Shown: piece after piece, positions 45,300-55,678 of the stretch
Position numbering within the stretch: the first letter of the stretch is position 1
Layout: each line of letters opens with the position of its first letter
Assembly (NCBI GenBank): GCA_930367215.1
Contig: OV884057.1
Span: 245,298,830 to 245,362,829, forward strand
Source of the DNA: Pollenia angustigena
Taxonomy: Eukaryota > Arthropoda > Insecta > Diptera > Polleniidae
DNA: 64,000 bases
Reading direction: 5' to 3'
Program-made: the position numbers and the translations under genes
Notes under the pieces: model-generated
The model's database searches: none
Seen by the model: only the letters and a program-made list of their open reading frames with translations
What the model was told of the DNA's origin: nothing

Positions 45300-47131
45300 T
45301 AGGGTGGGTCAATTTTTTTTGTAAGTAGGCGTATAGCAAAAACGTAATCTACAATAAATTCTAAGAAAACTTGACTAAGAAAGTATTGGTCTAAAATCAA
45401 AACCTAGCTCCCGCTGAGAGACATAATCTTTGAATTCTTGAAAATTGGTTTCAAAAAATAAAAGGTTATGACAGAACAATACTGTTTTATGCAAAAATTA
45501 CATATTTTTAATGTTCCGTACTCAAAGTGTGAAAATGGAACCTTATTACTGAGACTTTATTGTCCGTGCGTCCGTCCGCCCATTCTCCGGAACGGTGAGG
45601 AAACGGTAAGAGCTAAAATTTGACAGAATATGTAGTAAGGTGGCCGCTAGAGCAATAAACATTGTAAACACCAAAAATAGGAAGTCTAACAGATGTCCCA
45701 ATAGCGTATGGTCCCCTTTTGTGCATAATTGGCTCTTTTGAAGCTGGTATTGCAAATTCGATTTCAGACGCGACATTCATTTGTGAAGAGTCGAACCTAT
45801 ATGAACGATCTAAGATAGCTGGAAATACGCTAAACAGTTGGTCTACTATATTTAACACGCATTCAGGAATTGTATTCTTTCTGCTGGTGTGTTGGTCAAT
45901 CATGAATGCTTTGAGAGGATCAGGAATTAATCCACAGGAGCATGACATTGTTTTTGTGCAACTGCTTTTACCTCTTTACGATATTTGTTGAGAAATATAT
46001 TCAGTTTTTTTTTAATGTTTTTTCTATTTATCAGTGCAATATTAATTTTTTCCCAAATTCAATTATTTTGTTTTGCAATTATCGGAGAAAATCTTAAATA
46101 CGATTGCTGTTTTTTTGATTTTCTTTTTCGCGTTCACTTAAGAAAAAATAATACTTTAAAATATCGTGATAACTTGGCAAATTTAATCAACTAAATTCAC
46201 TTTGTTCGAAAAAATTTTGTTGGTGAACAGTATAAAATCTAAGTTCTATGTTCGATCAAAATTCTTTTGTAAATTCTGTTTTTCTTTAAATACGTCGCCC
46301 CCTTCCAGTTCAGTATCAGTCGTTTTCTTGTAGTCGCCTTATTAATTTGTAACTCAACAGTTCTTCTAAATCTTATCGTTTTTAAAATAAACTTTCATTA
46401 TACCAAAACCGTTTTTTTCTTACTAGTGGATCCATATACATCTAGTGAAAAATTACAGACACACTTGGCATGCCAATGATACTAACGTTCTGATAAGTCA
46501 GAAAACTTGCCCCGTTAGAGTCAATCGACATCGCTGATGATTCCATAATTTAATGGTTAGTTTTTTAAAAAAGAAATTAACTATCAAGTGCACAAGTCAA
46601 TCAAAACAAATTTTTAATACCACGTTTTTATAAAATGCATTAACGGTAAATTTCTACAATGACTAGAACTATTAAGAGCATTGAATTCTAATCACTCTTT
46701 GCTAATAACTTTCATAGCAGATTACTTAATTATAATTTTTAAAAGGGAAGAGCGGGGCTTAAAAAAATCATTCTCATTTTAAATCTTCGTAATTTTTATA
46801 CGAATTTAAACATTCTATCGATGCAACAACAATGTTCCATATATGTGGATCAATAGTTAGTGGGAACATAATAATTTATTTGTAATCAAAGAAGGTTTAA
46901 AAAAAATGCAATAAAAATGTCAAAAAAACCAACTATATTTGTGTTTTGTGTATGGATATACCAGAAGTTGCTACTTTTTTTATTTTTCATAATAAAGCCT
47001 CTCGGCGGGAGCTAGGTTTTAATTTTAGACCCATACTTTCTATGGGTAATTTTCTTGGAATTTTGTGTAGATTTCGATTTTGGTATACGCCTGTCACGTT
47101 TTTTCTCACCCGAACAAATTGACCCACCCTA
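45300..47131. mobile_element. 1,832-bp element with 8-bp target duplication and long TIRs
   Basis: It begins TAGGGTGGGTCAATTT and ends AAATTGACCCACCCTA, flanked by ATGTTTAT at 45292-45299 and 47132-47139. The TIRs extend imperfectly for about 130 bp ('aaaacctagctcccgc' near both inner edges). The 8-bp duplication fits hAT or P superfamilies. Overlapping frames at 45613-45948 (minus, 111 codons) and 45719-45991 (plus, 90 codons) might retain transposase sequence, but I recognise no motif in either. A zone 'gtccgtgcgtccgtccgccc' lies at about 45560. Confidence 0.8.
45613..45948 (-). CDS. Unidentified open frame in the 1.8-kb element
   Basis: It has 111 codons with balanced composition (contains 'NTIPECVLNIVDQLFSVFPA' and 'EIEFAIPASKEPIMHKRGPY') that looks less AT-driven than neighbouring frames. 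It overlaps a 90-codon plus-strand frame (45719-45991); at most one is real. Its position inside a TIR element suggests a transposase remnant, but no catalytic or zinc-finger signature is visible and the frame is short. I do not recognise the family. Confidence 0.25.
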   Translation of the reverse strand: MSCSCGLIPDPLKAFMIDQHTSRKNTIPECVLNIVDQLFSVFPAILDRSYRFDSSQMNVASEIEFAIPASKEPIMHKRGPYAIGTSVRLPIFGVYNVYCSSGHLTTYSVKF

Positions 47132-49368
47132 ATGTTTATATTTATATTTCTAGGTCCAGTACTAACGGAAATGTAAAAAGTAGCGTTTAAAGAACAAAAA
47201 CGTACCAAAAAGTTATCTTTTATAAATTATTATCCACTCAGGACATTGCAGGTTTAATTTTATATTTCTAGGTCCAATATTAACAAACAATCAGAAAGTA
47301 CCAGTTGTAGAGTGAAAAAGTACCAAAAATCTCCCTCCTACAGATTCTTATTCACTAAGGGCCATGCATATTCCATTTTATATTTCTAGGTCCAAGCTTA
47401 ACAAAAATTCAAAAAGTACCAGTGAAAGAACCAAAGAGTACCAACATTCTTCATCTTAGAGATTCTCATATACTCAGGACCCTGAAAATATAATTTTTTT
47501 CTCCTGTTTAATTTAATTTAATTAAATTCATGTGTAAAAAGTAAAAAAAAATTAATTTTCCGTCTTTTCTTTCTTGATATTTTTCTCATCTTCTATATAT
47601 AAATCGGCTAAGGCAAAACAGTTAAGAACACTTTCCTCATCTGTATTTCAACCGATTTGAACAAAATATACACCATTTGAAAGGTATTTACTCACCGAAG
47701 TGCACAATATACATTTAATTCAAATCTGTTCAATAATTTCAGAGTTATAACCCTGCAAAAAAATGGAAGATATCCCCTAAGGCAATATTTTAGCATACCC
47801 CCAAATTTTCGTCAAAAAGAAAATAGCCATAGTAGTTTTTTATTTTCTTCCTTTTATAATTTTTGAGGAAATATCGCAATAAAGTCAGAAAAAAATTATA
47901 TTATAAAAAATATTTATGTACGTCATAAATAAAAATATATGTAAAAATTAAAAAAATTTTTTATCTAAGAAATTATTTCTTAAAATATTCTGGAATAGGT
48001 AAATATTTAAATTAAATAAATCTGTTAAATATTAATCAGTTTCCTTTAAATTATTAATATAGTTTCCTCTATACGGGCTTTCAAGGTCTTTATTCCTTTT
48101 CAATTTAATCAAGATCCTACTCAACCCTGAATGCATTTTTAAAGGAGTTGGATCTTTTTTTAAAAAATATGGTGGAAACTACATACGTACATCTTTTTAT
48201 TATATATATATTATTTATAAGTATGATTTACAATTTAATTTTTAATAGAAAGCTGTAATTATTTGTATATAAATAAAAGTTTTTCAAAATGCAAATCTTC
48301 TTTTAGTCATCCCAATAAAATTTTGGCGATATCTTCCTATTTTCTTATAAGTGGTTATCTGACGATATTGCTAGTTTATCATCTAGAGGTATCGCTTTCG
48401 TATTGCTTAGGAGTATTGCCATCGAGACACGTTTCTTCCCGAAGGAAGTATCTTCCGCAATACGAAATCGATTATTGCCGCAATAATATTTTTCATCAAG
48501 GATATACGTTTGGCAATACATAAGGTGTATTTCTGTGTTTGCTGGGAAGCGTTCAAAATCGCTACTAACACAAATACAAAAAACATGAATAAAAATTTTT
48601 TTTCAATTATCAAATAATAAAAAATTAGGGTGATCGATTGTTCGACATTTTTCAGAAACCGGGTTTCGAATATTTCGACTTTATTAATCTTATGTATAAA
48701 TCGGACCAGGCAAAACAGTTTCGAGCGCTTTCTTCCTTTGTTTGTCAACCGAACCTCTACGGTGAGAAAAAAGGGGAAATACGGGAAACTAAATTTCTTT
48801 TTTTTTTACTTTTCTGTGCTTCATGTGAAAATTTTTAAATTTTCTATAATATTGAACTAAGAAACATAATATTATAGGTGAAGGGTCTTGAGTGAATGAT
48901 AACCTATAAGATAAAAAATGTTGGTACTTTTTGTTTTTCATCTGGAACATTTTGAATTTTCGTTAATATTCGACCTATAAAGATACAATTATACATTAAA
49001 CTGGGTGAATAAGAACATGTAAGGGGAGCTTTTTGGTACTTTTGCGTTCAACAGTTGGTACTTTGATTAATTTCGTTAAAATTTGACATAGAAACATAAA
49101 ATTAAACGTGCAACGTCCTGAGTGGATGACAATATATAAAGGAGACTTTTTGATACTCTTTTGTTTTTCAATTGGAATTTTTTAAATTGAACTTACAAAA
49201 TTAAATTAACGCACGTAGAAGATGAAATATGAACCGGAGGTTGACCCTCGCCAAATCGATCCACTTCGAAGGAAAAAATAAATGCTCGAAACAAATAAAT
49301 TCATATATACTTAGATGAATTATGTTTTCTTCATATTTACATAAAAATGTATGGTCGAATTTTGACCA

Positions 49369-50376
49369 TTAGGCGGACACTAGTATATACAATTTCCTTT
49401 TACTCCGGGTGGAGCGTGGGGCCATAACGAAAGATCGATAGTTGTTTCTATTTCTTGATAATTGTTTTAGCTCATTCCAGGACTTCTTCATTTGGGTAAT
49501 TTCATAGTTCGTATTGCGTCGCCATGTTGTTTTTTGGTCCCTTGAGGGTTCCACCATAATTATGTGCGGCAGGATTATTTCATATCTTTTCTGAGGGTAT
49601 GAACTAGCCAACGCTATTTACGCCGTTTGATTTCAAGGTCAATCGGGATTTCATTTGTTGCGGTCGGTAGTTGTTGGTTGGATATATTTGATATTATCTG
49701 AGACCACCATATTTTCATAATTTTCCTCAAACAGCGGTTTGTGACGGGTTGAAGTCTTTTGATTAACACTGCTGTTAGAGCCCAGGACTCGCATCCATAT
49801 AGAAGGACTGACTATATATTTTAGTTGAAAATTTTCAGTTTTGTTTTAAGCGATATTGAGCTTGATGTCCATATTTTTTGGAGTTGGAAGAGGGTCCGTC
49901 CGGCCTTGTTTATGCGGGACAGAATATCCTCATTGGTGCCACCATTTGGTTTGAGCATGCTATCTAAGTAACAGAAATTATTTGTTTGTGCAATGGTTTC
50001 ATTGTAAATGTTGAACGACGGAGCAGTTTTGTATGTGGTGAGAAATTTGGTTTTTTTAACATTAATCCAGAGACCGCAGTTTGCGGCATGTTGGCTTAGG
50101 CGGTTGAGTTTTTTTTTGCATGTCAGATCTTTTAGCTGACTGTAGTGCAATATCATCTGCATATTCTAGCTCCTCTAGGTGGCCGAACATATCCAAGGAA
50201 ATACACCGATTTTCTGTTAGCGTCTTGTTAAGTACGTCATCTAGTACTACTTGGAATAGTAGTGGGGACATTAAGCAGCCTTGTTTAACACCAGTCTTGG
50301 GTTCTATGTTTGGTGACCAAAGGTTATTGTGAAGTATGCGGCATGTTTAAAAGTTTTGTCGGGATGTTTCTTGATT
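49369..50376 (-). pseudogene. RTE-like non-LTR retrotransposon, RT and C-terminal region
   Basis: Minus-strand reading: 'NIEPKTGVKQGCLMSPLLFQ' then 'VVLDDVLNKT' and 'LEELEYADDIALQSAKRSDM', giving the conserved 'TGVxQGCxxSPxLF' and the catalytic YADD box. After a frameshift in a T run (about 50110), it continues 'LNRLSQHAANCGLWINVKKT', 'DILSRINKAGRTLFQLQKIW', two stops, 'SVLLYGCESWALT', 'CLRKIMKIWWSQIISN' and 'EIKRRK', a stop, then 'SWNELKQLSRNRNNYRSFV'. This is the standard tail of endonuclease/reverse-transcriptase LINEs of the RTE-like group. It is 5'-truncated: homology ends at the TTAA (50377-50380) where a piggyBac-like element begins. The copy is dead. Confidence 0.85.
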
Positions 50377-50643
50377 TTAACCCAGATAGCGCCGGAAATA
50401 ATTTTTTTTTTTAATTTTCAAATTTTATTTCGAATTTTAAATCTTCATAGCTTTTTAAACATTTTTTATTAAATAACTATTTTTCTTAAAATCAATAGTT
50501 TAGCCGATATCGGGCGTCCTTTTAAAAGGACGGTAGCTAAATACCCTACTTAAATTATTTTTAATTTGTACTTTGTTTTTATTTGAAAATAACGAAATTG
50601 CTGTTTTTTTTTTCTCAATAATAGAAGGAAAAACGATTATGTT

Positions 50644-51400
50644 TTAAGTTGGAGTGTGATACGTCAAGAAGCAATCCTTTGGATGTAAAGCGACATTATA
50701 CATGTTGCAAAAAAAGTTGACCCTCTTATGGCAATATGTGCAACGAGTTTGCTTTTCCTTGTGTTGTACTAGGTTCCCTTGTCCATCAAATCGCGAGTAC
50801 ATATGAAGATTGGCGCTGGACTTGCTTGAACCCCTCTTTGAGGTTCTTTTAAAATATTCTAGTAATCCGTTTGCAATTACTCTTCTAAAAGCTAAATGAT
50901 CCATATTTCCGCCATACGAACGATATAATAACCAGCAATTTTGCTCCGCCATGTCGATACAATGACAAATAAGTGCAAAATACCACTTTTTTCCTCTAAT
51001 GTGTATTGAACAAGCAAGTTAAATAAACCTTCATCAAAAAGTTTAAGAAATATTTCCATGGGATCTGGACTTTGCTGGCATTCGGAAAATGCCTCACATG
51101 TTGGTAGGCTAGGCACCATATCCGTTTGCTGCCTGTCTTTCACACATCGCCATCGCTCTCGTATTCAGGTACATCTTTATGCACCATTTCTGCCTCGGCA
51201 CGTAGCTGACCACCTGGCAAATTATTGTGGCACACATTATCTTCATCGCCACTGTCTTCGTCTGTTACATCAGCATTTGCGTTGTCGGGGGGAGCGATGT
51301 ACAATAAAACCTCATAATCACTCCATTGATCAATTTCTTCCAAAATTTCGTTTAGCTTCAATGCCTTTCGGTATGACTTATAAATGTCGAAATGCTCAAT
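50644..51400 (-). pseudogene. piggyBac-type transposase with central domain deleted
   Basis: The N-terminal part (51400-51050): 'YRKALKLNEILEEIDQWSDY', 'LYIAPPDNANADVTDEDSGD' and, after a frameshift near 51145, 'PDPMEIFLKLFDEGLFNLLV', matching the acidic start and the first helical block of PGBD-like transposases. It then jumps directly to the C-terminal part at about 51003: 'KKWYFALICHCIDMAEQNCW' followed by 'LLYRSYGG', ending 'RCTYCHKRVNFFCNMYNVAL' and 'HPKDCFLTYHT', the Cys/His-rich zinc-binding tail. The entire catalytic core is missing. The N terminus is cut by a hAT MITE whose target duplication TGCTCAAT lies in the coding frame. Confidence 0.85.
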
Positions 51401-51942
51401 CAGTGTTCGAAAATAAACAGTACATTTTTTGACGTTCGGCTCACACACCCAGGAACGATATCTATTTCTTTAGTGATTATGTAGACGAACTCAACCATTT
51501 ATACCGTTCGTAACTATTTTCAAGAAAGAACCGAACATTATATAATGTTCAGTTCTTCGTTAAAAAACAGAACAATTGTAGTGATACTGTAGACAAACAT
51601 TATATTTTGATGTTCTATAATGTTTTTTTCGTGTGTGTATTTTGTTTTTGTAAAAAATGTTTGGTTGTTTTTACCAGCCAAAAGGGACGAACATTAATGA
51701 GCCGAGCCGATCACATTGAAGTTTGTGGATTTTCAAAAAAAAAAACCGAACGGAATTAAATGTTCACATCTTTTGTTGAGTTTGATAAAAGCAGTAATAT
51801 TTTTGTGTTCGAAAGATGACTAACAGGGAAACGTTATTTTTTTAATGATTTTCTACACAAACACTATCAGCGTTTGTGTTTTCCACAAATCTACCGAACC
51901 GAATATTAAGAAACGATATTTAGTGTTTATTTTCAAACACTG
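51401..51942. mobile_element. hAT MITE, 542 bp
   Basis: It begins CAGTGTTCGAAAATAAAC and ends GTTTATTTTCAAACACTG, flanked by TGCTCAAT at 51393-51400 and 51943-51950. It contains 'gaacattatataatgttc' palindromes and 'aacgatat' words near each end. No open frame is present. It inserted into the 5' part of the piggyBac-type transposase. Confidence 0.9.
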
Positions 51943-52310
51943 TGCTCAATGACACACAGTTTTTACTTTCCACCATCTGCGACACAAAAAGACAGCTAAG
52001 TGCCAGCACAAAGTGACAATAACATGTTCCACTGTTTAAGAACCAGCCTTCCGAGTATAGGATCAATTTGGATAGTTTTACAACGGGTCTATGAAATAAC
52101 TCCCACGAAAAAAGTCCCACTTTTAAAAACGAAATAAGTCCCACAAAAAATTGCTGTTTTGAAAGTGGGAGTTATTTCGTTTTTAAAAGTGGGACTTATT
52201 TCGTCAATTGATGGGTCTTATTTCATTACGCGTTTTTATTTTAAGTGGGACTTATTTCGTTTTGAGTGGGAATAAATTCGTTTTGTAAAGTGGGAGTTAT
52301 TTCATACCCC

Positions 52311-52451
52311 AAAATTTATATTTGTAAGCACTTGAAAATTTGCATTGAATGCTGTCTTACAATGCAAACTCACAAAATTGATCAAACCAGTAAACTAGTA
52401 TGTCCATTCTGTCGTGCAGAAGTTCATGAAACCCTTCAAATATTTATCTGA
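52311..52451 (+). pseudogene. RING-finger C-terminal fragment
   Basis: The frame reads 'KIYICKHLKICIECCLTM', a spacer, then 'KLVCPFCRAEVHETLQIFI' and a stop. The spacing C-x-H...C-x2-C...C-P-x-C-R near the extreme C terminus, followed by a hydrophobic 'LQIFI' tail, is that of RING domains at the end of IAP-type E3 ubiquitin ligases. Only the second half of the domain is present; the first C-x2-C pair and everything upstream are replaced by the repeat at 52305. It is therefore a captured or leftover gene piece, not a functional ligase. Confidence 0.55.
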
Positions 52452-52757
52452 TAAATAAATGATTTTTTTATGGAGGAGTGCGATAGAGCCATGAAATATA
52501 AGGCCATTATGGCTTTATTTCTCATTTTTTTCTTATGCAAAAAGTTATATATTGGACATTTCGTAAAAGGGACAACTATAATTTTTTGTCCTTATCTCTC
52601 ATGGCTCTCCTATTTTTGTTATTAATTACTTTATACTTACTATAATAAAAAAACTTTAAAGAAATGTGTACAAATAGGTACCGAACTTAACTACTGGAAA
52701 AACAATATTAAAAAAAATTGTTGACGTAATTACGTATGTATGTGTTTTATTATATTT

Positions 52758-53072
52758 TTAGTAGGAAATTGGAATTCGTGTTCCATGTTTTCTAATATCA
52801 CCATTACAAAATACAACTAATCCCAATGCCACGTTAAAACTATAATACCGTCTACCATGCACTGGATCTTCAAGCCATTTATAAAGGTCGATAATTTTAA
52901 TCTGATGGTCCTTCCGAAACGGTTTCAATCTTAATAATAAGAACAATTGATCTGTACTTAATCCATTTACGAATCCAAACGTTGTTACTAGTAGGCGTTC
53001 TCTATACGTTCCTTGACCGAAAAAAGAATTAATAATAAATTCTGGAACTCTATCAAAATTCGTAATATCCAT
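52758..53072 (-). CDS. Unidentified open frame, about 104 codons
   Basis: It starts at the ATG giving MDITNFDRVPEFIINSFFGQ and continues 'GTYRERLLVTTFGFVNGLST', 'KPFRKDHQIKIIDLYKWLED' and 'YYSFNVALGLVVFCNGDIRK' before a TAA. The frame is open for another 13 codons upstream ('KKSYAICRRLLNG'). The composition is protein-like (charged, aromatic, few runs), unlike most frames in this window, and it has no internal stops. I cannot name a family. It lies inside the composite repeat element 52087-53345, downstream of the RING fragment on the other strand, so it is probably element-borne or captured. It may be a fragment of a longer protein. Confidence 0.45.
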   Translation of the reverse strand: MDITNFDRVPEFIINSFFGQGTYRERLLVTTFGFVNGLSTDQLFLLLRLKPFRKDHQIKIIDLYKWLEDPVHGRRYYSFNVALGLVVFCNGDIRKHGTRIPISY

Positions 53073-53345
53073 TCCATTAAGAAGCCTTCTGCAAATTGCA
53101 TACGATTTTTTTTATTATTCCTCTGCTTTGATTATTCATATTATTCGACGTGTTTTTTTCGAAGAGCCAAATACTTCTTATTTGAAATCATATTAAACAG
53201 TGAAAAAGTGGGACTTATTTCGTTTATGAAAGTGGGACTTAATTCATTTAAGAAATATATTATTCAAGGGGGAGTTTTTTCATTTTGAGTGGGAGTTATT
53301 TCATTTCAAGTAAATTTTTAAATCATTTCATTTTGGTGGGACTAT

Positions 53346-53793
53346 TACCTCCTAAAAGTGTACCAGGGAGGTTCAGGAAAAGCCCAGAAATAATTATGAA
53401 ATATAAAAAAGGGTGGGGTGGGTGACTCATGAATAATGAGTTGAGTTTGGTTTGAGACATTAAACGGTTTGGTTCGAAACTAACAATATTGGATAAATTT
53501 TGTGAACATCACATCACAATTAAATTTTAATAAAGTTTATTAAGTTGAATAAGTGTGTATATCTATTTGGAACTTAAACACGTGTATTAAAGGAAAAACT
53601 AAACAATATTTTTATAGAACAAAATCGTATACTAAGTTTAAAGTTGTAAAGAAAAAAATTTTAATTGGCCGAAAGACATTCCAACTAACATGATAGATAC
53701 ACTTCAGTTTTTACAAATGCGATAAAAACAACGTATAAAATCTATATAAATTGATCTCGTTTGTAATTCATGCCAATCAATGCCGTTATACAC
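53346..53793. other. AT-rich stretch, nothing recognised
   Basis: There is a G-rich 'gggtggggtgggtgactcat' at about 53411 and otherwise AT-rich sequence. No gene or delimited repeat was seen. Confidence 0.5.
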
Positions 53794-53795
53794 TA

Positions 53796-54063
53796 CACTG
53801 AAAAAAATTTCTTCACAGATCCAATGAAATTTACATTAAAATTCAACCTATGTAACCTTTCATTGGATTAATGAAATGTTTTATAAAATCAATGAAAATT
53901 TTGCATTAGTTTAATCACAAACGTTTATTTTATCCATTTTTTCAATGAGGATTCATAAACTCAATGAAAATTTTGTCATTGATTTTATTAATCCAATGAA
54001 AGGTTACATAGGTTGAATTTTAATGTAAATTTCATTGGATCTGTGAAGAAATTTTTTTCAGTG
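53796..54063 (-). mobile_element. Tc1/mariner-type MITE family T, copy 2 (268 bp)
   Basis: The ends are CACTGAAAAAAATTTCTTCA and TTTTTTTCAGTG, flanked by TA (53794-53795, 54064-54065). The core ('gcattagtttaatcacaaac', 'gtttattttatccatttttt') is the reverse complement of the core of copy 1 at 38578-38856, so the element sits in the opposite orientation. Confidence 0.9.
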
Positions 54064-54065
54064 TA

Positions 54066-54880
54066 TATCACAGTCTTACGTATTTTATAAAAATGCAACC
54101 CTGTCATCATAAGTTGTTATTGTTTATTGAAAATTAAGAAACAATAATTAGATCAGGGAAGCCTTTTTATAAAATACGTACGACTTTGTGCGATAGTGTG
54201 TAACGGCCTTAAGCAATACTTTTTGTGAAAGGACTTCAGGTCTTTTTAATAATCTCTACTCACAAGAAACCATTTCTTTGACCGAATAAAGGCTTCAATT
54301 TTATTATGATTAAATTGTGATGAAAGTTGCAACATGTTTCAAACATTTTTGCTTACAACTAAAGTGAAGAGTTATTAAACTCTGCAAATAACAATACAAA
54401 ATATGTGCATTAGGCTAAGCAAATAGTTAACAGTCATGTTCTCGAAATCGAATCCAAGTGAAATCCGAGTGATCAAACCTTGAAAACGAACCAGTGTTTA
54501 AAGTTCATTCAATTATTTCGTTTTACATACTTTGTACTATGGGTACAGCTTATCTTTATAAGAATTAATCTTAAAATCAAGAAAATCTGTGATAATTGTC
54601 AAAAAAACTTAACGGGAAATCTTCATTGCTTTTCAATTTGACTCGATTTCGACTTCAATAACATGGCTGTATATGTGCTTTTTTCCCAAGGTAATTTGAC
54701 ATAAAACTGAATTTTTAATATTACGTTTGCTTGCTTTTTACGTTTTTTTTTATTGTAAAAAAATATGAATTACATTTTTCTTTTCATGCACTTAAAAATT
54801 GTCAAGTAAGTTATTTTTTTTCAAAATCCAGGTGATTTTTTTCTATTGTCCAGTTTATTTGGCTCTTGGTATCTGGCAAC
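54066..54880. other. AT-rich stretch, nothing recognised
   Basis: Neither a protein-like frame nor an inverted repeat was found; the frame at 54799-54981 runs into the SINE. Confidence 0.5.
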
Positions 54881-54885
54881 CCTAC

Positions 54886-55262
54886 TGCCAGCCTTCGTCA
54901 ATGGCGGTGTGTTTAACGGCAAACCCCTATGAAGAGATAGTGTGGATACTATCGAAAAATGTCAGGGCAACCTCTCCGTGAAAACTAAGGGGGTAATTTT
55001 GTTGTTCACTTCACCTTGCGTTGAGAAAATTTTCATATAAAATTTTTTGAATTTTCAAAATTTCAAAAAATTTTATATGAAAATTTTCTCAACGCAAGGT
55101 GAAGTGAACAACAAAATTACCCCCTAAGGTTCGATTCCCAGGTGAGTCAAGATTGAAATTATCAGTAAATTTTTATTAATTTGTATGTTGTAAAATTCCT
55201 TTCTACATAAAAATATTTTAATGAAAATTCAATTTGATGAACTTTTGCCTGATTAAAAATAT
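54886..55262 (+). mobile_element. tRNA-derived SINE-like repeat, copy 3, split by a MITE
   Basis: The head ('gccttcgtcaatggcggtgt', 'ggcaaacccctatgaagag', 'actatcgaaaaatgtcaggg') ends at 54985. After the MITE (54989-55124) the box B 'ggttcgattccc' (55128-55139) and the tail 'gcctgattaaaaatatt' resume. It is more diverged from copies 1 and 2 than they are from each other and lacks their shared upstream segment, which places the SINE's 5' end near 'cgtcaatggc'. Confidence 0.6.
54989..55124. mobile_element. Near-perfect palindromic Harbinger-like MITE, 136 bp
   Basis: GGGGGTAATTTTGTTGTTCA is mirrored by TGAACAACAAAATTACCCCC, and pairing continues almost to the centre ('ttttatatgaaaattttctc' and its inverse), so the whole element is one hairpin. 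TAA borders both ends (54986-54988, 55125-55127), the PIF/Harbinger signature. The lack of arm divergence suggests a recent insertion. Confidence 0.9.
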
Positions 55263-55678
55263 TAAAATTTGGATTGTAATAGTAACATAGTAATTACACT
55301 GTGCTCGAAATTGAAACTTTTTTTTAGACAAGCCGGGCACATGGCGTTTTAGCATAACTCGGGTACGCTGAATCCAATGGTAACCACCGTTTTTTTCGGT
55401 TAGCTCTTGTTTTCGAGATATACCGTCATTTTGAAAATGGAGGTGGTTGCACAACATATATTCGCGAAATTCAAAAACGGTTTAGTTTATTGAAAATACT
55501 AAAAAACTGAAATTCCGCAATAAAATTTTCTTTAAAACTTAGAAAAACTTTTTTTTTTAATATAAGCAGGCGTTTTCAAAAAAAAATTATATTTTTATCA
55601 AAATGTCGAAATTTTTGTTTTTTTTAAATTCATAAAAAATGGAAAATGCAGCTAAGCTCTTAATTTTTTGCAGACATA

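Larger units (their letters stand above)
44226..49292. mobile_element. About 5-kb foldback-like element with inverted tandem arrays
   Basis: The left end 'gtttcgagcattttttccg' ... 'gatcgatttt' ... 'aacctccggtac' matches the inverted right end 'gaaccggaggttgaccctcg' ... 'aatgctcgaaac' over about 60 imperfect bases. Inside each end is a small array of about 120-130-bp units ('tttctaggtccaatattaac', 'cagaaagtaccag', 'gattctcattcactyagga'): plus orientation at about 45080-45291 and 47132-47490, minus at about 48840-49190. The left array is interrupted by a 1.8-kb element (45300-47131). No target duplication is clear. No convincing gene lies in the middle; frames at 48263-48860 are AT-driven. Possibly a Foldback- or Polinton-like derivative; class not settled. 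Confidence 0.6.
50381..52085 (-). mobile_element. piggyBac-like element 4 (right end not found)
   Basis: The left end CCCAGATAGCGCCGG directly follows TTAA at 50377-50380, which lies inside the LINE remnant. The element contains a gutted transposase on the minus strand (50644-51400) and is interrupted by a hAT MITE (51401-51942). A matching GGG-TTAA right end was not located before the next element at about 52087, so the right limit is approximate. Confidence 0.6.
52087..53345. mobile_element. Element with 'gtgggacttatttcgt' subterminal repeats
   Basis: The left part (52091-52305) is itself bounded by 'tatgaaataactccca' and its inverse 'tgggagttatttcata' and contains many 'gtgggacttatttcgt' words in both orientations. 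The right part (53200-53345) has the same words ('gaaagtgggacttaattcat', 'gagtgggagttatttcattt'). Between them lie a RING-finger fragment, a small inverted repeat ('gagccatgaaatataagg' at 52487 and 'ccttatctctcatggctc' at 52592) and an unidentified open frame. I take the whole as one composite element. No target duplication was found, so limits are approximate. Confidence 0.5.

Noticed and set aside
48263..48860. Cluster of overlapping 66-113-codon frames on both strands.
   Set aside because: AT-driven and mutually overlapping; none has a motif, and they lie in the core of a repeat element.
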